Of a stretch of 15,286 nt of DNA, positions 7,197 through 14,985 are shown piece by piece. Under the pieces are notes generated by a model. It did no database searches. It saw nothing but the letters and a program-made list of their open reading frames with translations, and was not told the origin of the DNA. The position numbers and the translations under genes are program-made. The first letter of the stretch is position 1; every line of letters begins with the position of its first letter. Source of the stretch: Oscillospiraceae bacterium (GTDB taxonomy: Bacteria > Bacillota > Clostridia > Oscillospirales > Ruminococcaceae); assembly GCA_017394475.1 (NCBI GenBank), contig JAFPYQ010000310.1, positions 1 through 15,286 on the forward strand, read 5' to 3'.

Positions 7197-7919
7197 ATGA
7201 AAGTCCATTGTGATGTTATACAGGATCTCCTGCCGCTCTATGCAGATGAGGCGTGCAGTGAGGAAAGCAGAAAGCTTGTGGAGGAACATATCGCTGAATG
7301 TGAGGATTGTATGAAAATGCTGGATATGCTGAGGAATAATGATATAGAGGATGATCTTAAGATCGAACGCAGCGGCGTTCTTGAATACGGGGCAAGAGAG
7401 TTCAGAAAGCAGACCGCAAAGTTCGGCGGTGCCATATCGGGAGCGGTCATGATACCTGTTCTTGCGTGCCTGGCGCTGAATTTCGTGGCAAGCGGCGGCT
7501 TCGGATGGTTCTTCATCGTGATAGCATCCCTTCTGGTGGCCGCATCACTGATCCTCGTACCCATCTTTGTAAAGCAGGACAAGGCGTTCTGGATGTTCGT
7601 TTCATTTTGTGCCAGCCTTACCATACTGTTAATGGTCACCTGCGGGCACTGGTTCTGGATCGCATCGAGTGCATCGCTTTTCGGCCTGTGCGCAGTGTTC
7701 CTTCCCTTTGTGATAAGGGCAAGGCCACTGCAGCCCTTCGTTGAGGGAACAAGCAAGGCTAAGACAGTCATAGCCGTGGATATAGCACTGTTCCTCAATA
7801 TGATGACTGCGATAAATGTAACTCTCAATTATGAAAGAATGGCTGCAATATTCTTCATAGGCGGCGCTGCAGCAGTACTGTGTGTGATATTCGGCCTTAT
7901 CGGAAAGAAAGGAAAATGA
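7197..7919 (+). CDS. Zinc-finger (zf-HC2) transmembrane anti-sigma factor
   Basis: A 240-residue protein with the zinc anti-sigma motif H-x3-C-x2-C at His31, Cys35 and Cys38 (HIAECEDC), plus Cys5 and Cys20 as candidate fourth ligands. Residues 1-50 should form the cytoplasmic sigma-binding domain. Then come about six membrane segments (77-97, 102-124, 130-149, 152-173, 190-211 and 215-235). Basic loops (VKQDK, RARPLQP...KAK) and the KKGK tail fall on the cytoplasmic side, so both ends are inside. There is almost no extracytoplasmic loop, so the signal is likely sensed within the membrane or through a partner such as the following DUF4097 protein. It has no visible ribosome site of its own beyond the end of the sigma gene and is probably translationally coupled. 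Confidence 0.93.
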   Translation: MKVHCDVIQDLLPLYADEACSEESRKLVEEHIAECEDCMKMLDMLRNNDIEDDLKIERSGVLEYGAREFRKQTAKFGGAISGAVMIPVLACLALNFVASGGFGWFFIVIASLLVAASLILVPIFVKQDKAFWMFVSFCASLTILLMVTCGHWFWIASSASLFGLCAVFLPFVIRARPLQPFVEGTSKAKTVIAVDIALFLNMMTAINVTLNYERMAAIFFIGGAAAVLCVIFGLIGKKGK

Positions 7920-7921
7920 TC

Positions 7922-8764
7922 ATGAAAGCAATAGTAACGATAGTTCTTGGACTGGCTGCACTGGCAGCCATAGGCGGTGCAGTATTTTACGCAAACGGAG
8001 CATTCAGGCTCCCGGGCGTTGCGGATATCTTCGCATACACATACAAATACGACAACGGAGAAAGGTTCACCGCAGGGAATACCACCATCAGCGTCCCTGT
8101 GAAAAATATGGATATCGACTGGGTGAACGGCAATGTGACCGTTGATTATCACGATGATGACACCGTACTGATATCGGAGACTTCAAAAATGGCTCTTGAT
8201 GATGATACAAGGCTACACTGGTGCATGGACGGCGATAAGCTCATTGTAAAGTTTGCAACGTCGGGGGCACGCATCAGACCTGATCTCGGGAAGGATATCG
8301 TCATCACCCTGCCCCGCAGTGCCGTGACTGAAAGTGCTGTTATAGACAATACCACCGGCGATATCTTTGTAAAGGGCGGCTCGTGGTCTGCTCTGGGTCT
8401 CAGCTGTACAACAGGCTCTGTAAACCTTTCTGCCGATTCTGTGGATGACCTTACGGCACACTCTACCACAGGCAATGTGAATATAGATGTCATGAGCACA
8501 GGTACAGCTGATCTTCACTGCACCACAGGAGATGTGATCCTTGTCACAAGCTGCTTTGACAGCCTGAAAGCCAAGACCACAACAGGCGATATCAGGGCAA
8601 AGCTCCCCGAAAAGCTCGGCTTCACAGCAACACTTTCCGCCACTACGGGCGATGTTTCCTGCGCTATCCCTCACACAAACAGCAACAAGACCTATACCGT
8701 CGGCGACGGCAGCAGGACTGTCGAGATGAAGGCCACTACGGGAAATGTATCGATAACAGGCTGA
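7922..8764 (+). CDS. DUF4097 beta-solenoid protein with a 19-residue TTG repeat
   Basis: A 280-residue protein with one N-terminal membrane anchor (about 5-24) and a long beta-helical domain outside or facing the envelope. TTG[DSN][IV] motifs occur at 144, 163, 182, 201 and 220, exactly 19 residues apart, and again at 241 and 272. This is the turn pattern of the DUF4097 (putative adhesin-like) family. Such proteins are often encoded with ECF or PspC/LiaI-type stress genes, but their molecular task is not known. An ATG at 7916 (MIMKAIV...) overlaps the anti-sigma stop and is a possible alternative; the ATG at 7922 has AAAGGA 9 bases upstream and is chosen. It lies between the anti-sigma factor and the hydrolase, with 2 and 7 bases of spacing. 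Confidence 0.9.
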   Translation: MKAIVTIVLGLAALAAIGGAVFYANGAFRLPGVADIFAYTYKYDNGERFTAGNTTISVPVKNMDIDWVNGNVTVDYHDDDTVLISETSKMALDDDTRLHWCMDGDKLIVKFATSGARIRPDLGKDIVITLPRSAVTESAVIDNTTGDIFVKGGSWSALGLSCTTGSVNLSADSVDDLTAHSTTGNVNIDVMSTGTADLHCTTGDVILVTSCFDSLKAKTTTGDIRAKLPEKLGFTATLSATTGDVSCAIPHTNSNKTYTVGDGSRTVEMKATTGNVSITG

Positions 8765-8771
8765 ACAACAA

Positions 8772-10958
8772 ATGAAAAAGCATTTCCTGACAGATTTAAA
8801 AGAAAAGGTAAGAAAGCCTTTTGATGCCCTTAGCACAAAGCTGTCACCATGGGCTGAATTCCTGGGGGAGGGCAGACCCGGCGGTATTATTGCCATGCTG
8901 CTGCTGAGTTTTCAGTTTGACATTATGAAGGCAATGTTCGGTCTGCCGTTCCCGAAGCCTCTGACAATGCTCCTTTCTGCAATTTTGACGATCATTCTGG
9001 CAGAAATACTGCTGCTGGTCGTCAGGCTGGTGTTCGGCGGCGGCACAAGGCCCAGAATATACTTTTTTGTCACATGGGCGCTGGTCTGCACAGCGAACCT
9101 CTTTGGCGTGCAGATGTACATAGTTCTTGTGCCGCTGATAATGAGTCTGGTGTTCGTCCTCGCGGTGGATATCTTCGGAAGATGTACCGTGGCATTTATC
9201 AGACAGCGTCGGTTCAGACAGATCTTCGGGTACACAGCAGGCGGTATCTCTCTTGCTGTCATAATACTGTACGGTTTATTCTTCCGCACCGACAATTTCG
9301 GCAAAAGCAGAGTGACCTTTTATCTGAACGCTGCACCTGCCGTATCGGCTGAGGCAGTTCCGGGCTTTGACAGCTATCTCGAAAACGGTACATACGAAGT
9401 CACAGAGCTTTCCTACGGTAATGCCGCTGATTCGGACATAAAGACCGGGATCATAGATATATCAGAACTTGCGACGCTTGAAGACCGTGATATTTTAGAT
9501 AAGATAAGTGATATCGGCAGCCATCATGATCTCAGAGAGGCGCCGGTCAGGGGCGAGATCTATCTGCCGACGGGCAAGAGGAATTGTCCGACCCTCATTA
9601 TCGTACACGGGGCGCATAATGCGGATGAACCGTCATATCTCGGTTATGCGTATCTCGGGAATTACCTTGCTTCAAACGGGTATGCTGTGGTATCGGTGGA
9701 TGAGAATATCTGCAACGATCTGAGCGTTCAGAACGATTCCCGTGCCATCATACTTCTCGAAAACATAAAGGCGCTGCTTGATGAAAATGACAATGCATCA
9801 GGTCCTCTGTACGGGAAAATAGATCCGCACAGGCTTGCGATAGCAGGTCATTCCAGAGGCGGTGAGGCAGTTGCTGCGGCATATCTTTTCAATGATCTTG
9901 ATGCCTATCCCGAGGATGGGAACCTGAAATTCGACTATCATTTTGATATATCCGCCGTGATAGCGATAGCGCCCACAGTAGACCAGTATATGCCTGCAAG
10001 CCATGCTGTTGAAATATCCGACGTTGACTATCTGCTGATACACGGTGCAAACGATCATGATGTAAGCAAGGTCATGGGAGAAAAGCAGTACAATAATGTT
10101 ACGTTCACAGGCAGGGGAGATACGCTGTACAGAAAAGCATCGGTATATATCATGGGTGCCAATCACGGACAGTTCAATACCGAGTGGGGGCGTTATGACC
10201 TTGAACCTGCGATAAACGGATATCTGAACACCGCCAATTTTATCACCGCCGAAGATCAGCAGAAGATTGCAAAGGCGTATTTCAGAACATTTCTTGATAC
10301 ATCACTTGGTATTGACGATACATATTCCGGTCTGTTCTCCGACAATTCATCATACCTGTACTATCTTCCGAAAACCGTTTATATCACGGACTATATGGAT
10401 TCTGACTTTGAGAATATAAGCTCCTTTGATGGTTCGGTCAATATTACTTCGGGCGATACCGATGGAACGACCATTGACTGTGAAGGAATGAAGCACTGGA
10501 CATTCAAGCCCGATATATACGGAGATGGCGGTGAGGGCGAGAACTACGTCCTTGACTGTGAATGGGAGAAGGAAAGTGCGCCTGCGGCTGTTTTCGGCTT
10601 TGATGCAGATATGACATCCTGCGGCATTTCTTTTGGCATTGCTGATATGCGTGAGGAACATGCCGATGATCCGTCGGGGCTTTCCTACACAGTCGGGCTT
10701 ACCGATGCAAACGGTAAAACAGTTCAAGCAATATCACCCGTCTATGTTTATCCCACCCTTGCAGTGCAGCTCTACAAGCAGGACGTTCTGTTCGGCAGCT
10801 ATGAATACAAGCATCAGATGCAGCAGGTCATACTGACACAGAATATGTTTGACCAGGATACGGGCTTTGATTTCGGAAGGATAAAAGGCATGAGGATCAT
10901 ATTTGACGGCTCGGATGACGGCGAGGTCATAATCGACAATCTCGGTATCTGTCATTGA
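8772..10958 (+). CDS. Membrane-anchored alpha/beta hydrolase with C-terminal beta-sandwich domain
   Basis: A 728-residue three-part protein. Residues 1-172 hold five hydrophobic segments (about 39-58, 63-88, 96-113, 114-135 and 153-171). The basic N-terminus and the FIRQRRFRQ loop predict the N-terminus inside and the remaining protein outside. Residues about 258-510 are an alpha/beta hydrolase: oxyanion region LIIVHGAH (275-282), nucleophile elbow GHSRGG with Ser361, acid Asp428 or Asp430 in HGANDHD, and base His465 in MGANHGQFN. The best general match is to chlorophyllase/dienelactone-hydrolase-type esterases. Residues about 540-728 look like a jelly-roll module ending MRIIFDGSDDGEVIIDNLGI, similar in style to carbohydrate-binding domains. 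The ribosome site is weak; the start lies 7 bases after the DUF4097 stop. A role in modifying an envelope ester or glycan is inferred. Confidence 0.87.
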   Translation: MKKHFLTDLKEKVRKPFDALSTKLSPWAEFLGEGRPGGIIAMLLLSFQFDIMKAMFGLPFPKPLTMLLSAILTIILAEILLLVVRLVFGGGTRPRIYFFVTWALVCTANLFGVQMYIVLVPLIMSLVFVLAVDIFGRCTVAFIRQRRFRQIFGYTAGGISLAVIILYGLFFRTDNFGKSRVTFYLNAAPAVSAEAVPGFDSYLENGTYEVTELSYGNAADSDIKTGIIDISELATLEDRDILDKISDIGSHHDLREAPVRGEIYLPTGKRNCPTLIIVHGAHNADEPSYLGYAYLGNYLASNGYAVVSVDENICNDLSVQNDSRAIILLENIKALLDENDNASGPLYGKIDPHRLAIAGHSRGGEAVAAAYLFNDLDAYPEDGNLKFDYHFDISAVIAIAPTVDQYMPASHAVEISDVDYLLIHGANDHDVSKVMGEKQYNNVTFTGRGDTLYRKASVYIMGANHGQFNTEWGRYDLEPAINGYLNTANFITAEDQQKIAKAYFRTFLDTSLGIDDTYSGLFSDNSSYLYYLPKTVYITDYMDSDFENISSFDGSVNITSGDTDGTTIDCEGMKHWTFKPDIYGDGGEGENYVLDCEWEKESAPAAVFGFDADMTSCGISFGIADMREEHADDPSGLSYTVGLTDANGKTVQAISPVYVYPTLAVQLYKQDVLFGSYEYKHQMQQVILTQNMFDQDTGFDFGRIKGMRIIFDGSDDGEVIIDNLGICH

Positions 10959-10975
10959 GACTTGATGAGGTAAAG

Positions 10976-11107
10976 ATGAAAAAAGTATTGAAGACCTGAC
11001 AGGATATCGCTCACAGTTATGATCGCTATGGCATCATCGCAAAGGAGTCGGAACAGATGGCACAGAATATCAAAGAGTTCATCGGTGAGCTTGACAGCAG
11101 AAAGTAA
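10976..11107 (+). pseudogene. Broken short reading frame (gene remnant?)
   Basis: An ATG at 10976 follows GAGG at 10967-10970 and would encode MKKVLKT, then an in-frame TGA (10997-10999). The same frame then stays open to a TAA at 11105, reading QDIAHSYDRYGIIAKESEQM and on to a KEFIGELDSRK end. An overlapping frame gives DEKSIEDLTGYRSQL before its TGA at 11020, so a single frameshift would also give a continuous helical tail. The composition is that of an amphipathic helix or coiled coil. It may be the remnant of a lost gene, or a real 16-residue peptide starting at the ATG at 11056 behind AAGGAG. I do not recognise a family. Confidence 0.35.
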
Positions 11108-11127
11108 GATCATCACAGAACACTTTA

Positions 11128-11162
11128 CCCCGGAGCATTTCAACCTGTGAAATGCTCCGGGG
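11128..11162. terminator. Hairpin terminator between convergent operons
   Basis: CCCCGGAGCATTTCA (11128-11142) pairs perfectly over 15 bases with 11148-11162, leaving a 5-base loop, and is followed by CTGTTTT on the plus strand. It ends the ECF operon. On the minus strand the tail is less T-rich, yet it is the only strong hairpin after TetR 2, so it may serve both directions. Confidence 0.88.
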
Positions 11163-11203
11163 CTGTTTTGTCCGTATGCTGTATCCTGTCGGGCAAGAAA
11201 CGG

Positions 11204-11821
11204 TCAGGATCCGAGGACACCGATCACTGCATTTACGGTGATATCACGCATCACATCGGTATCAAGGCGGTAGAGCTCACTGTTCATCATCATGTGGCAG
11301 TGCTGTTCCATTATGCCCACCGCAGAGTATGCTTTTTCGCGGATGTTCCTGTCATCACCCACAAGTGCCTTCAGCCTGTCGATAACTACCGTCATCTTTT
11401 CATCGGTTATCGTGCTGTACAGCTTTCTTACATCCTCATCCGTATGCCGCAGACCTTCGAGCTCCTCATGTATGCCGCGGAATTTTATATGGAACTTTTC
11501 AAAGCTTTTCAGCACCGCTGTGACATAACTCCTTATATCCGCCTTGTTTTCCGGGGCAGATATACCATCAGAGGCAGTGATCCCTGCAATAGCTCCGATA
11601 TTGTCCGCGCCGTAGGAAACAGCAGCTAACAGCATATCCTTTTTGTTCCTGAAATATCTGTAGGCGATGCCTGTGGAGACTCCTGCTTCCGCTGCTATCT
11701 CATCGACAGTCGTTTTATGGTATCCCTTTTTTGCATACATGGAAAGGGCGGCTTGAAGTATGCTGTCCCTTGTTTTATGTGATCTTGCCTGTACGGGCTG
11801 CGCTGTTTTTTCCACTGTCAT
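11204..11821 (-). CDS. TetR/AcrR-family transcriptional repressor 2
   Basis: A 205-residue TetR protein with the helix-turn-helix at about 37-56 (TTVDEIAAEAGVSTGIAYRYF). The rest is helical and of normal length for a ligand-binding dimerisation domain. It overlaps the preceding aldo/keto reductase gene in a TGATG junction, with the ATG at 11821-11819; a GTG at 11824 is a possible alternative start three bases earlier. A GGAAAAGG stretch lies just upstream. It probably controls the promoter of its own operon through the two palindromes near 12797 and 12851. The ligand may be the substrate or product of the reductase, which is an inference from linkage. Confidence 0.92.
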   Translation of the reverse strand: MTVEKTAQPVQARSHKTRDSILQAALSMYAKKGYHKTTVDEIAAEAGVSTGIAYRYFRNKKDMLLAAVSYGADNIGAIAGITASDGISAPENKADIRSYVTAVLKSFEKFHIKFRGIHEELEGLRHTDEDVRKLYSTITDEKMTVVIDRLKALVGDDRNIREKAYSAVGIMEQHCHMMMNSELYRLDTDVMRDITVNAVIGVLGS

Positions 11822-12765
11822 CACCTTTTCCGCGGTACGAATATCCTGAAAGTATCCGCTCCCAGCACTGTGGCTGAGGACTTGTCCGCTGCTTCTTCAA
11901 GACGGCGCATCTCTCCCGAGGTAAGCTTTATATCCGCCGCCTGAGCAAGTTCTTTTACCTGAGAGGGCTTGCGGCAGCCGCATATCGGGACGATCCCTTT
12001 GTTTGCACAATAGGCCTCCGCCACCTGAGGGACTGTGATGGAGTGCCTCTTTGCCACGGCTATCATGACACGGTACAGTCCGTGCATTTTCCGCTTCTGC
12101 GGTGCCATGAAGAATTTCATCGGTGAAGACTTTGTTTTCACCCGAGGGTCTGTGAGCATGCCTTCTTCAAGCACAGCCCACGCCCAGAAGGATATACCGT
12201 TTTCTCTGCACCAGTCCAGCATGCCGTTTTTCTCCCATTCATGGGAGATAAGGCTGTAATGGTTCTGTACCCCGTAAAGAGGTATCCCCGCTTTGCCGAG
12301 AATATTCTTTGCCAGCTTACATTCTTCAAGGTCGAAATTCGAGACACCGATGTGCTTTATCTTCCCTTCATTGTAAAGCCCGATCATTTCTTCAAGGTGC
12401 TGTTCGATATCCGTGGGCAGATGCAGCCAGTATATATCTATAAAGTCACGATGCACATCTGCAAGATCTTTCTCAAAAGACCTGCGGACACAGCCCTTTC
12501 TGTAACGGGAGAGGGGAGTGTATTTTGCGGAGATGATGATATCATCCATATCCAGTTCATCCGCAAACTCCCCAAGCATTTTCTGAGCCTTGCCCAATCC
12601 GTAATCACGGGCGATATCGTAGATCATGAGCCCCTGTTCCCGGGCTTCACACATGGCTTCTTTGATAACGCTGTCCTCCACATAGCTGCCGCGGAGAGCC
12701 TTGCCGTAAGCCCTGCCGCCCCAGGAATTAGTGCCGATGACCGCTTTTGCATTGATCTTGTCCAT
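11821..12765 (-). CDS. Aldo/keto reductase
   Basis: A 314-residue NADPH-type oxidoreductase of the aldo/keto reductase superfamily, with the expected single TIM-barrel length. The catalytic tetrad is visible as Asp50 and Tyr55 (YDIARDYG), Lys81 (SAKY) and His115 (YWLHLP). GVSNF at 140-144 and QNHYS near 176 are further family hallmarks, and PICGCRKPSQV near 265 fits the cofactor-binding loop. The normal reaction is reduction of an aldehyde or ketone to an alcohol; the substrate cannot be told. The ATG at 12765 has an AAAGGCGGG upstream, a weaker ribosome site than most here. It is the first gene of a two-gene operon with TetR 2, which suggests inducible detoxification of a carbonyl or quinone compound. 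Confidence 0.94.
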   Translation of the reverse strand: MDKINAKAVIGTNSWGGRAYGKALRGSYVEDSVIKEAMCEAREQGLMIYDIARDYGLGKAQKMLGEFADELDMDDIIISAKYTPLSRYRKGCVRRSFEKDLADVHRDFIDIYWLHLPTDIEQHLEEMIGLYNEGKIKHIGVSNFDLEECKLAKNILGKAGIPLYGVQNHYSLISHEWEKNGMLDWCRENGISFWAWAVLEEGMLTDPRVKTKSSPMKFFMAPQKRKMHGLYRVMIAVAKRHSITVPQVAEAYCANKGIVPICGCRKPSQVKELAQAADIKLTSGEMRRLEEAADKSSATVLGADTFRIFVPRKR

Positions 12766-12787
12766 TATTGTCCCGCCTTTCGATAAA

Positions 12788-12807
12788 ATGTGAGAGATTT
12801 CTCATAT
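12788..12807. promoter_or_regulatory. Operator A of the aldo/keto reductase-tetR operon
   Basis: An inverted repeat with arms TGAGA (12791-12795) and TCTCA (12800-12804), 4 bases apart, within an ATGTGAGA...TCTCATAT frame. It covers the expected transcription start. The near-copy at 12842-12861 supports it as a protein-binding site, and TetR 2 is the likely binder. Confidence 0.7.
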
Positions 12808-12836
12808 AGTATATCATATCGTGAGGAATTTGTCAA
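12808..12836 (-). promoter_or_regulatory. Promoter of the aldo/keto reductase-tetR operon
   Basis: On the minus strand a perfect TTGACA (12836-12831) is followed after 17 bases by TATACT (12813-12808), with TG one base before the -10 box. It lies exactly between operators A and B, so repressor binding would block access of RNA polymerase. Confidence 0.8.
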
Positions 12837-12841
12837 TAGGA

Positions 12842-12861
12842 ATGTGAGAAATATCTCATAT
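12842..12861. promoter_or_regulatory. Operator B of the aldo/keto reductase-tetR operon
   Basis: Arms TGAGA (12845-12849) and TCTCA (12854-12858) with a 4-base spacer. The site differs from operator A only inside the spacer (GATT versus AATA) across the ATGTGAGA...TCTCATAT frame. The centres of the two sites are 54 bases apart. It sits just upstream of the -35 box. Confidence 0.7.
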
Positions 12862-12934
12862 TTTCCCGATCCGTATCAGAACGGTCATAGATGGGCATCA
12901 AAGCCGCTTTTTCAATATAGTATCTGGTACAAAG

Positions 12935-12966
12935 AGCCCATTCACCGTATCGATGGTGAATGGGCT
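12935..12966. terminator. Hairpin terminator after the serine hydrolase gene
   Basis: AGCCCATTCACC (12935-12946) pairs perfectly with 12955-12966, leaving an 8-base loop. Plus-strand sequence beyond it is TTGTTATG and minus-strand sequence is CTTTG, so the T tract is short both ways. It lies 34 bases after the stop of the minus-strand serine hydrolase gene, whose transcript it probably ends. Confidence 0.75.
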
Positions 12967-12999
12967 TTGTTATGTTCTGTACTGCGTGCGCTCCGTAAG

Positions 13000-14970
13000 T
13001 TATCTGAGAATATTCACAGTGCCGCCGCTTTCTCCTATGAATACGATGAATCCGTCGGCGGGGAGCGGGATATAAGGAGGGATATCCTGCAGGAAGGAGT
13101 TCCATACCATCTTGCCGAAACGGTCGTATACATAGATGGCACTGTTCACGGGGCGCTCTGCTGTTATGGAGGTGCTGCCGATGTCTTTGCTTATGCGGTA
13201 CCATGATGCCTCGCCGTCGGTGAGCTTTACCTCGGATATGTCCTTTGTGAACACGGGCAGTTCCGCTGTATCGCGGAAGATCTTTGCATCATCCCCCTGA
13301 TATGCACGGACAGCAGTGCCGTCGGCAAAGGTATAGTCAAAAAATCGCACATCATGCTGATCCCTGTTCCTTGATGAGGGGATGGTGGTGAATGAGTGAG
13401 CGGTGTCCTCATCGACTATCCTTTCAACTATGCTGCCTTTGGTCTCGCTTATCACATATCCGGGGAAGCTCTCATCCGTTATCACGCGCCCGAATGGATT
13501 TTCATAATCCTGTGCCGACCATTTCTCATTGAACAGTACGAATTTAGTATTTGCTGCCTTGTCCCAGCTTGCCTGAACGGCATCCGGAACGGGGTTCTCA
13601 TCTAACTTTTCGCCTGCGTAAAGGCTTTTCCATGTACTGCCCAGCCCCGGATAGACTGTGGTCTCATCTGTCTTGATATATGTTCTGCCGTTTATCTCAT
13701 CGAAGCGGACTATCTCGCGGTCGGCGGTCATTTTGCCGCTTTCGGTGACCTTGACGAAGGTGCCCTCTGCTGTGGGCCTGTATCTGTCGGGCTCGGATCT
13801 GTCATTACCCAGCTGCTGCCTGTACATCATGGTATCGTCAAAGCTGATGAGGTATATGCCCATGCCAAGCTCCGCATTTATGACATACAATCCCTCATGC
13901 TGCTTTTGCTCTGCGGGCACGGCATCCAGCATCTGAGGCTCGGGAGCGGCTGTGTCTGTCACTTCTATGCCCTGCTCCTCAAGCACCACATCCATAAGTG
14001 CCTCAGCTGCCAGCATGGGGAAATTACTGGTCACATCGCCTGCGGTGAGCACCGCGGTGCTTATCTGCTCATCGGGAGCTACCAGCAGGAAGGAATGCAT
14101 ATATGGCTCATCGCCGCCTTTGCCCACTACGTTCACGCCTGCATCCTCATATTTGGGATAGCTGACAAAGTCCCACCCCAGACCGTAGTTCTCCTGATCT
14201 GCGTCTTGCGTCCAGCGAGTGCGCATCTCATTCTTTGCATCCTCCGACAGCAGAACATCATTGCCGGTGAAGAAGGCAGCGCCGAAGTTTGCCACATCCC
14301 GTGCGGTGGAATATATGCCGCCTGTGCCCAGTGCCATTTCATAGGGGTATGCGGTGCGATTCCTGCCGATGCTGTACAGCGGCACCTGCATAGCCTCCAT
14401 ATCGGTGCCGCGTATGCTCCAGCCCGTGCCTGTGTGATCTGCTCCCACCTTTGCGGCGATATTCTGCCTGATGTAGTCGGTGTAGCTCATGCCGCTGACG
14501 CTCTCTATCACAAGTTCTGCCAGAATAAAGCCCATGTTGGAATAAGATGCATATTCACCGGGGTCAGCCTTGAAACGCTGTGACGATGCCCATGACAGTG
14601 TATTATCATGGAGATAGGAGTCCGTATCACCGAATAGATAATCATTCCCGCCGCCGCCGTTGTTCATGCCCAAAGTGTGATTCAGGAGCATGCGCACAGT
14701 GATATCCTTGTATCGTTCGTCCTCTGTCCTAAAGTCCGAGAGGTACCTGGTGATGCTGTCATCGAGGGACAGCTTACCTTCATCTGCAAGCTGCATTATT
14801 GCGGCTGTGGTATATACCTTGCTCACCGATGCGAGGCAGTATATCCTGTCCTCCACCGGAGCCGTCTGTGTGGAAGCGGATATTTCGGATGCGGAGGGCT
14901 CAGCGGAAACAGAGACTATGAGTGGCAGCATGCAAAGGGCTGCAAGTCCCGATAATAATTGTTTTTTCAT
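13000..14970 (-). CDS. Secreted beta-lactamase-fold serine hydrolase (PBP-like) with long C-terminal extension
   Basis: About 656 residues. An N-terminal signal peptide (MKKQLLSGLAALCMLPLIVS...) is followed by a penicillin-binding-protein/class C beta-lactamase-type domain. Numbering from the TTG at 14976, the motifs are S-x-x-K at Ser50-Lys53 (SVSK), Y-S-N at 145-147, and K-G-G at 286-288 in the KTG position. Residues beyond about 345 form a beta-rich extension of some 310 residues, starting with an HEGLYVINAELG stretch like that after other esterase-type members. It is probably an extracytoplasmic peptidase or esterase; drug resistance is not implied. The ATG at 14970 is preferred to the TTG at 14976 because GGAG lies 9 bases before the ATG but only 3 before the TTG. 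It follows an ABC permease gene by 15 bases. Confidence 0.92.
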   Translation of the reverse strand: MKKQLLSGLAALCMLPLIVSVSAEPSASEISASTQTAPVEDRIYCLASVSKVYTTAAIMQLADEGKLSLDDSITRYLSDFRTEDERYKDITVRMLLNHTLGMNNGGGGNDYLFGDTDSYLHDNTLSWASSQRFKADPGEYASYSNMGFILAELVIESVSGMSYTDYIRQNIAAKVGADHTGTGWSIRGTDMEAMQVPLYSIGRNRTAYPYEMALGTGGIYSTARDVANFGAAFFTGNDVLLSEDAKNEMRTRWTQDADQENYGLGWDFVSYPKYEDAGVNVVGKGGDEPYMHSFLLVAPDEQISTAVLTAGDVTSNFPMLAAEALMDVVLEEQGIEVTDTAAPEPQMLDAVPAEQKQHEGLYVINAELGMGIYLISFDDTMMYRQQLGNDRSEPDRYRPTAEGTFVKVTESGKMTADREIVRFDEINGRTYIKTDETTVYPGLGSTWKSLYAGEKLDENPVPDAVQASWDKAANTKFVLFNEKWSAQDYENPFGRVITDESFPGYVISETKGSIVERIVDEDTAHSFTTIPSSRNRDQHDVRFFDYTFADGTAVRAYQGDDAKIFRDTAELPVFTKDISEVKLTDGEASWYRISKDIGSTSITAERPVNSAIYVYDRFGKMVWNSFLQDIPPYIPLPADGFIVFIGESGGTVNILR

Positions 14971-14985
14971 ATACAACAGCTCCGA

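Noticed and set aside
7238..7828. A 196-residue minus-strand frame opposite the anti-sigma gene
   Set aside because: It is fully antisense to a well-supported gene with clear motifs, and its serine-rich, low-complexity product is typical of a shadow frame.
10976..11020. The in-frame TGA read as selenocysteine
   Set aside because: No SECIS-like hairpin fits directly after the TGA, and the codon comes after only seven residues; a remnant is simpler.
12241..12786. A 181-residue plus-strand frame opposite the aldo/keto reductase
   Set aside because: It is antisense to a gene with a complete catalytic tetrad, with no ribosome site or promoter on that strand.
13000..14970. The serine hydrolase as an antibiotic-resistance beta-lactamase
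   Set aside because: The motifs only show the PBP/esterase fold. The size, the long C-terminal extension and the permease context fit a peptidase or esterase better.
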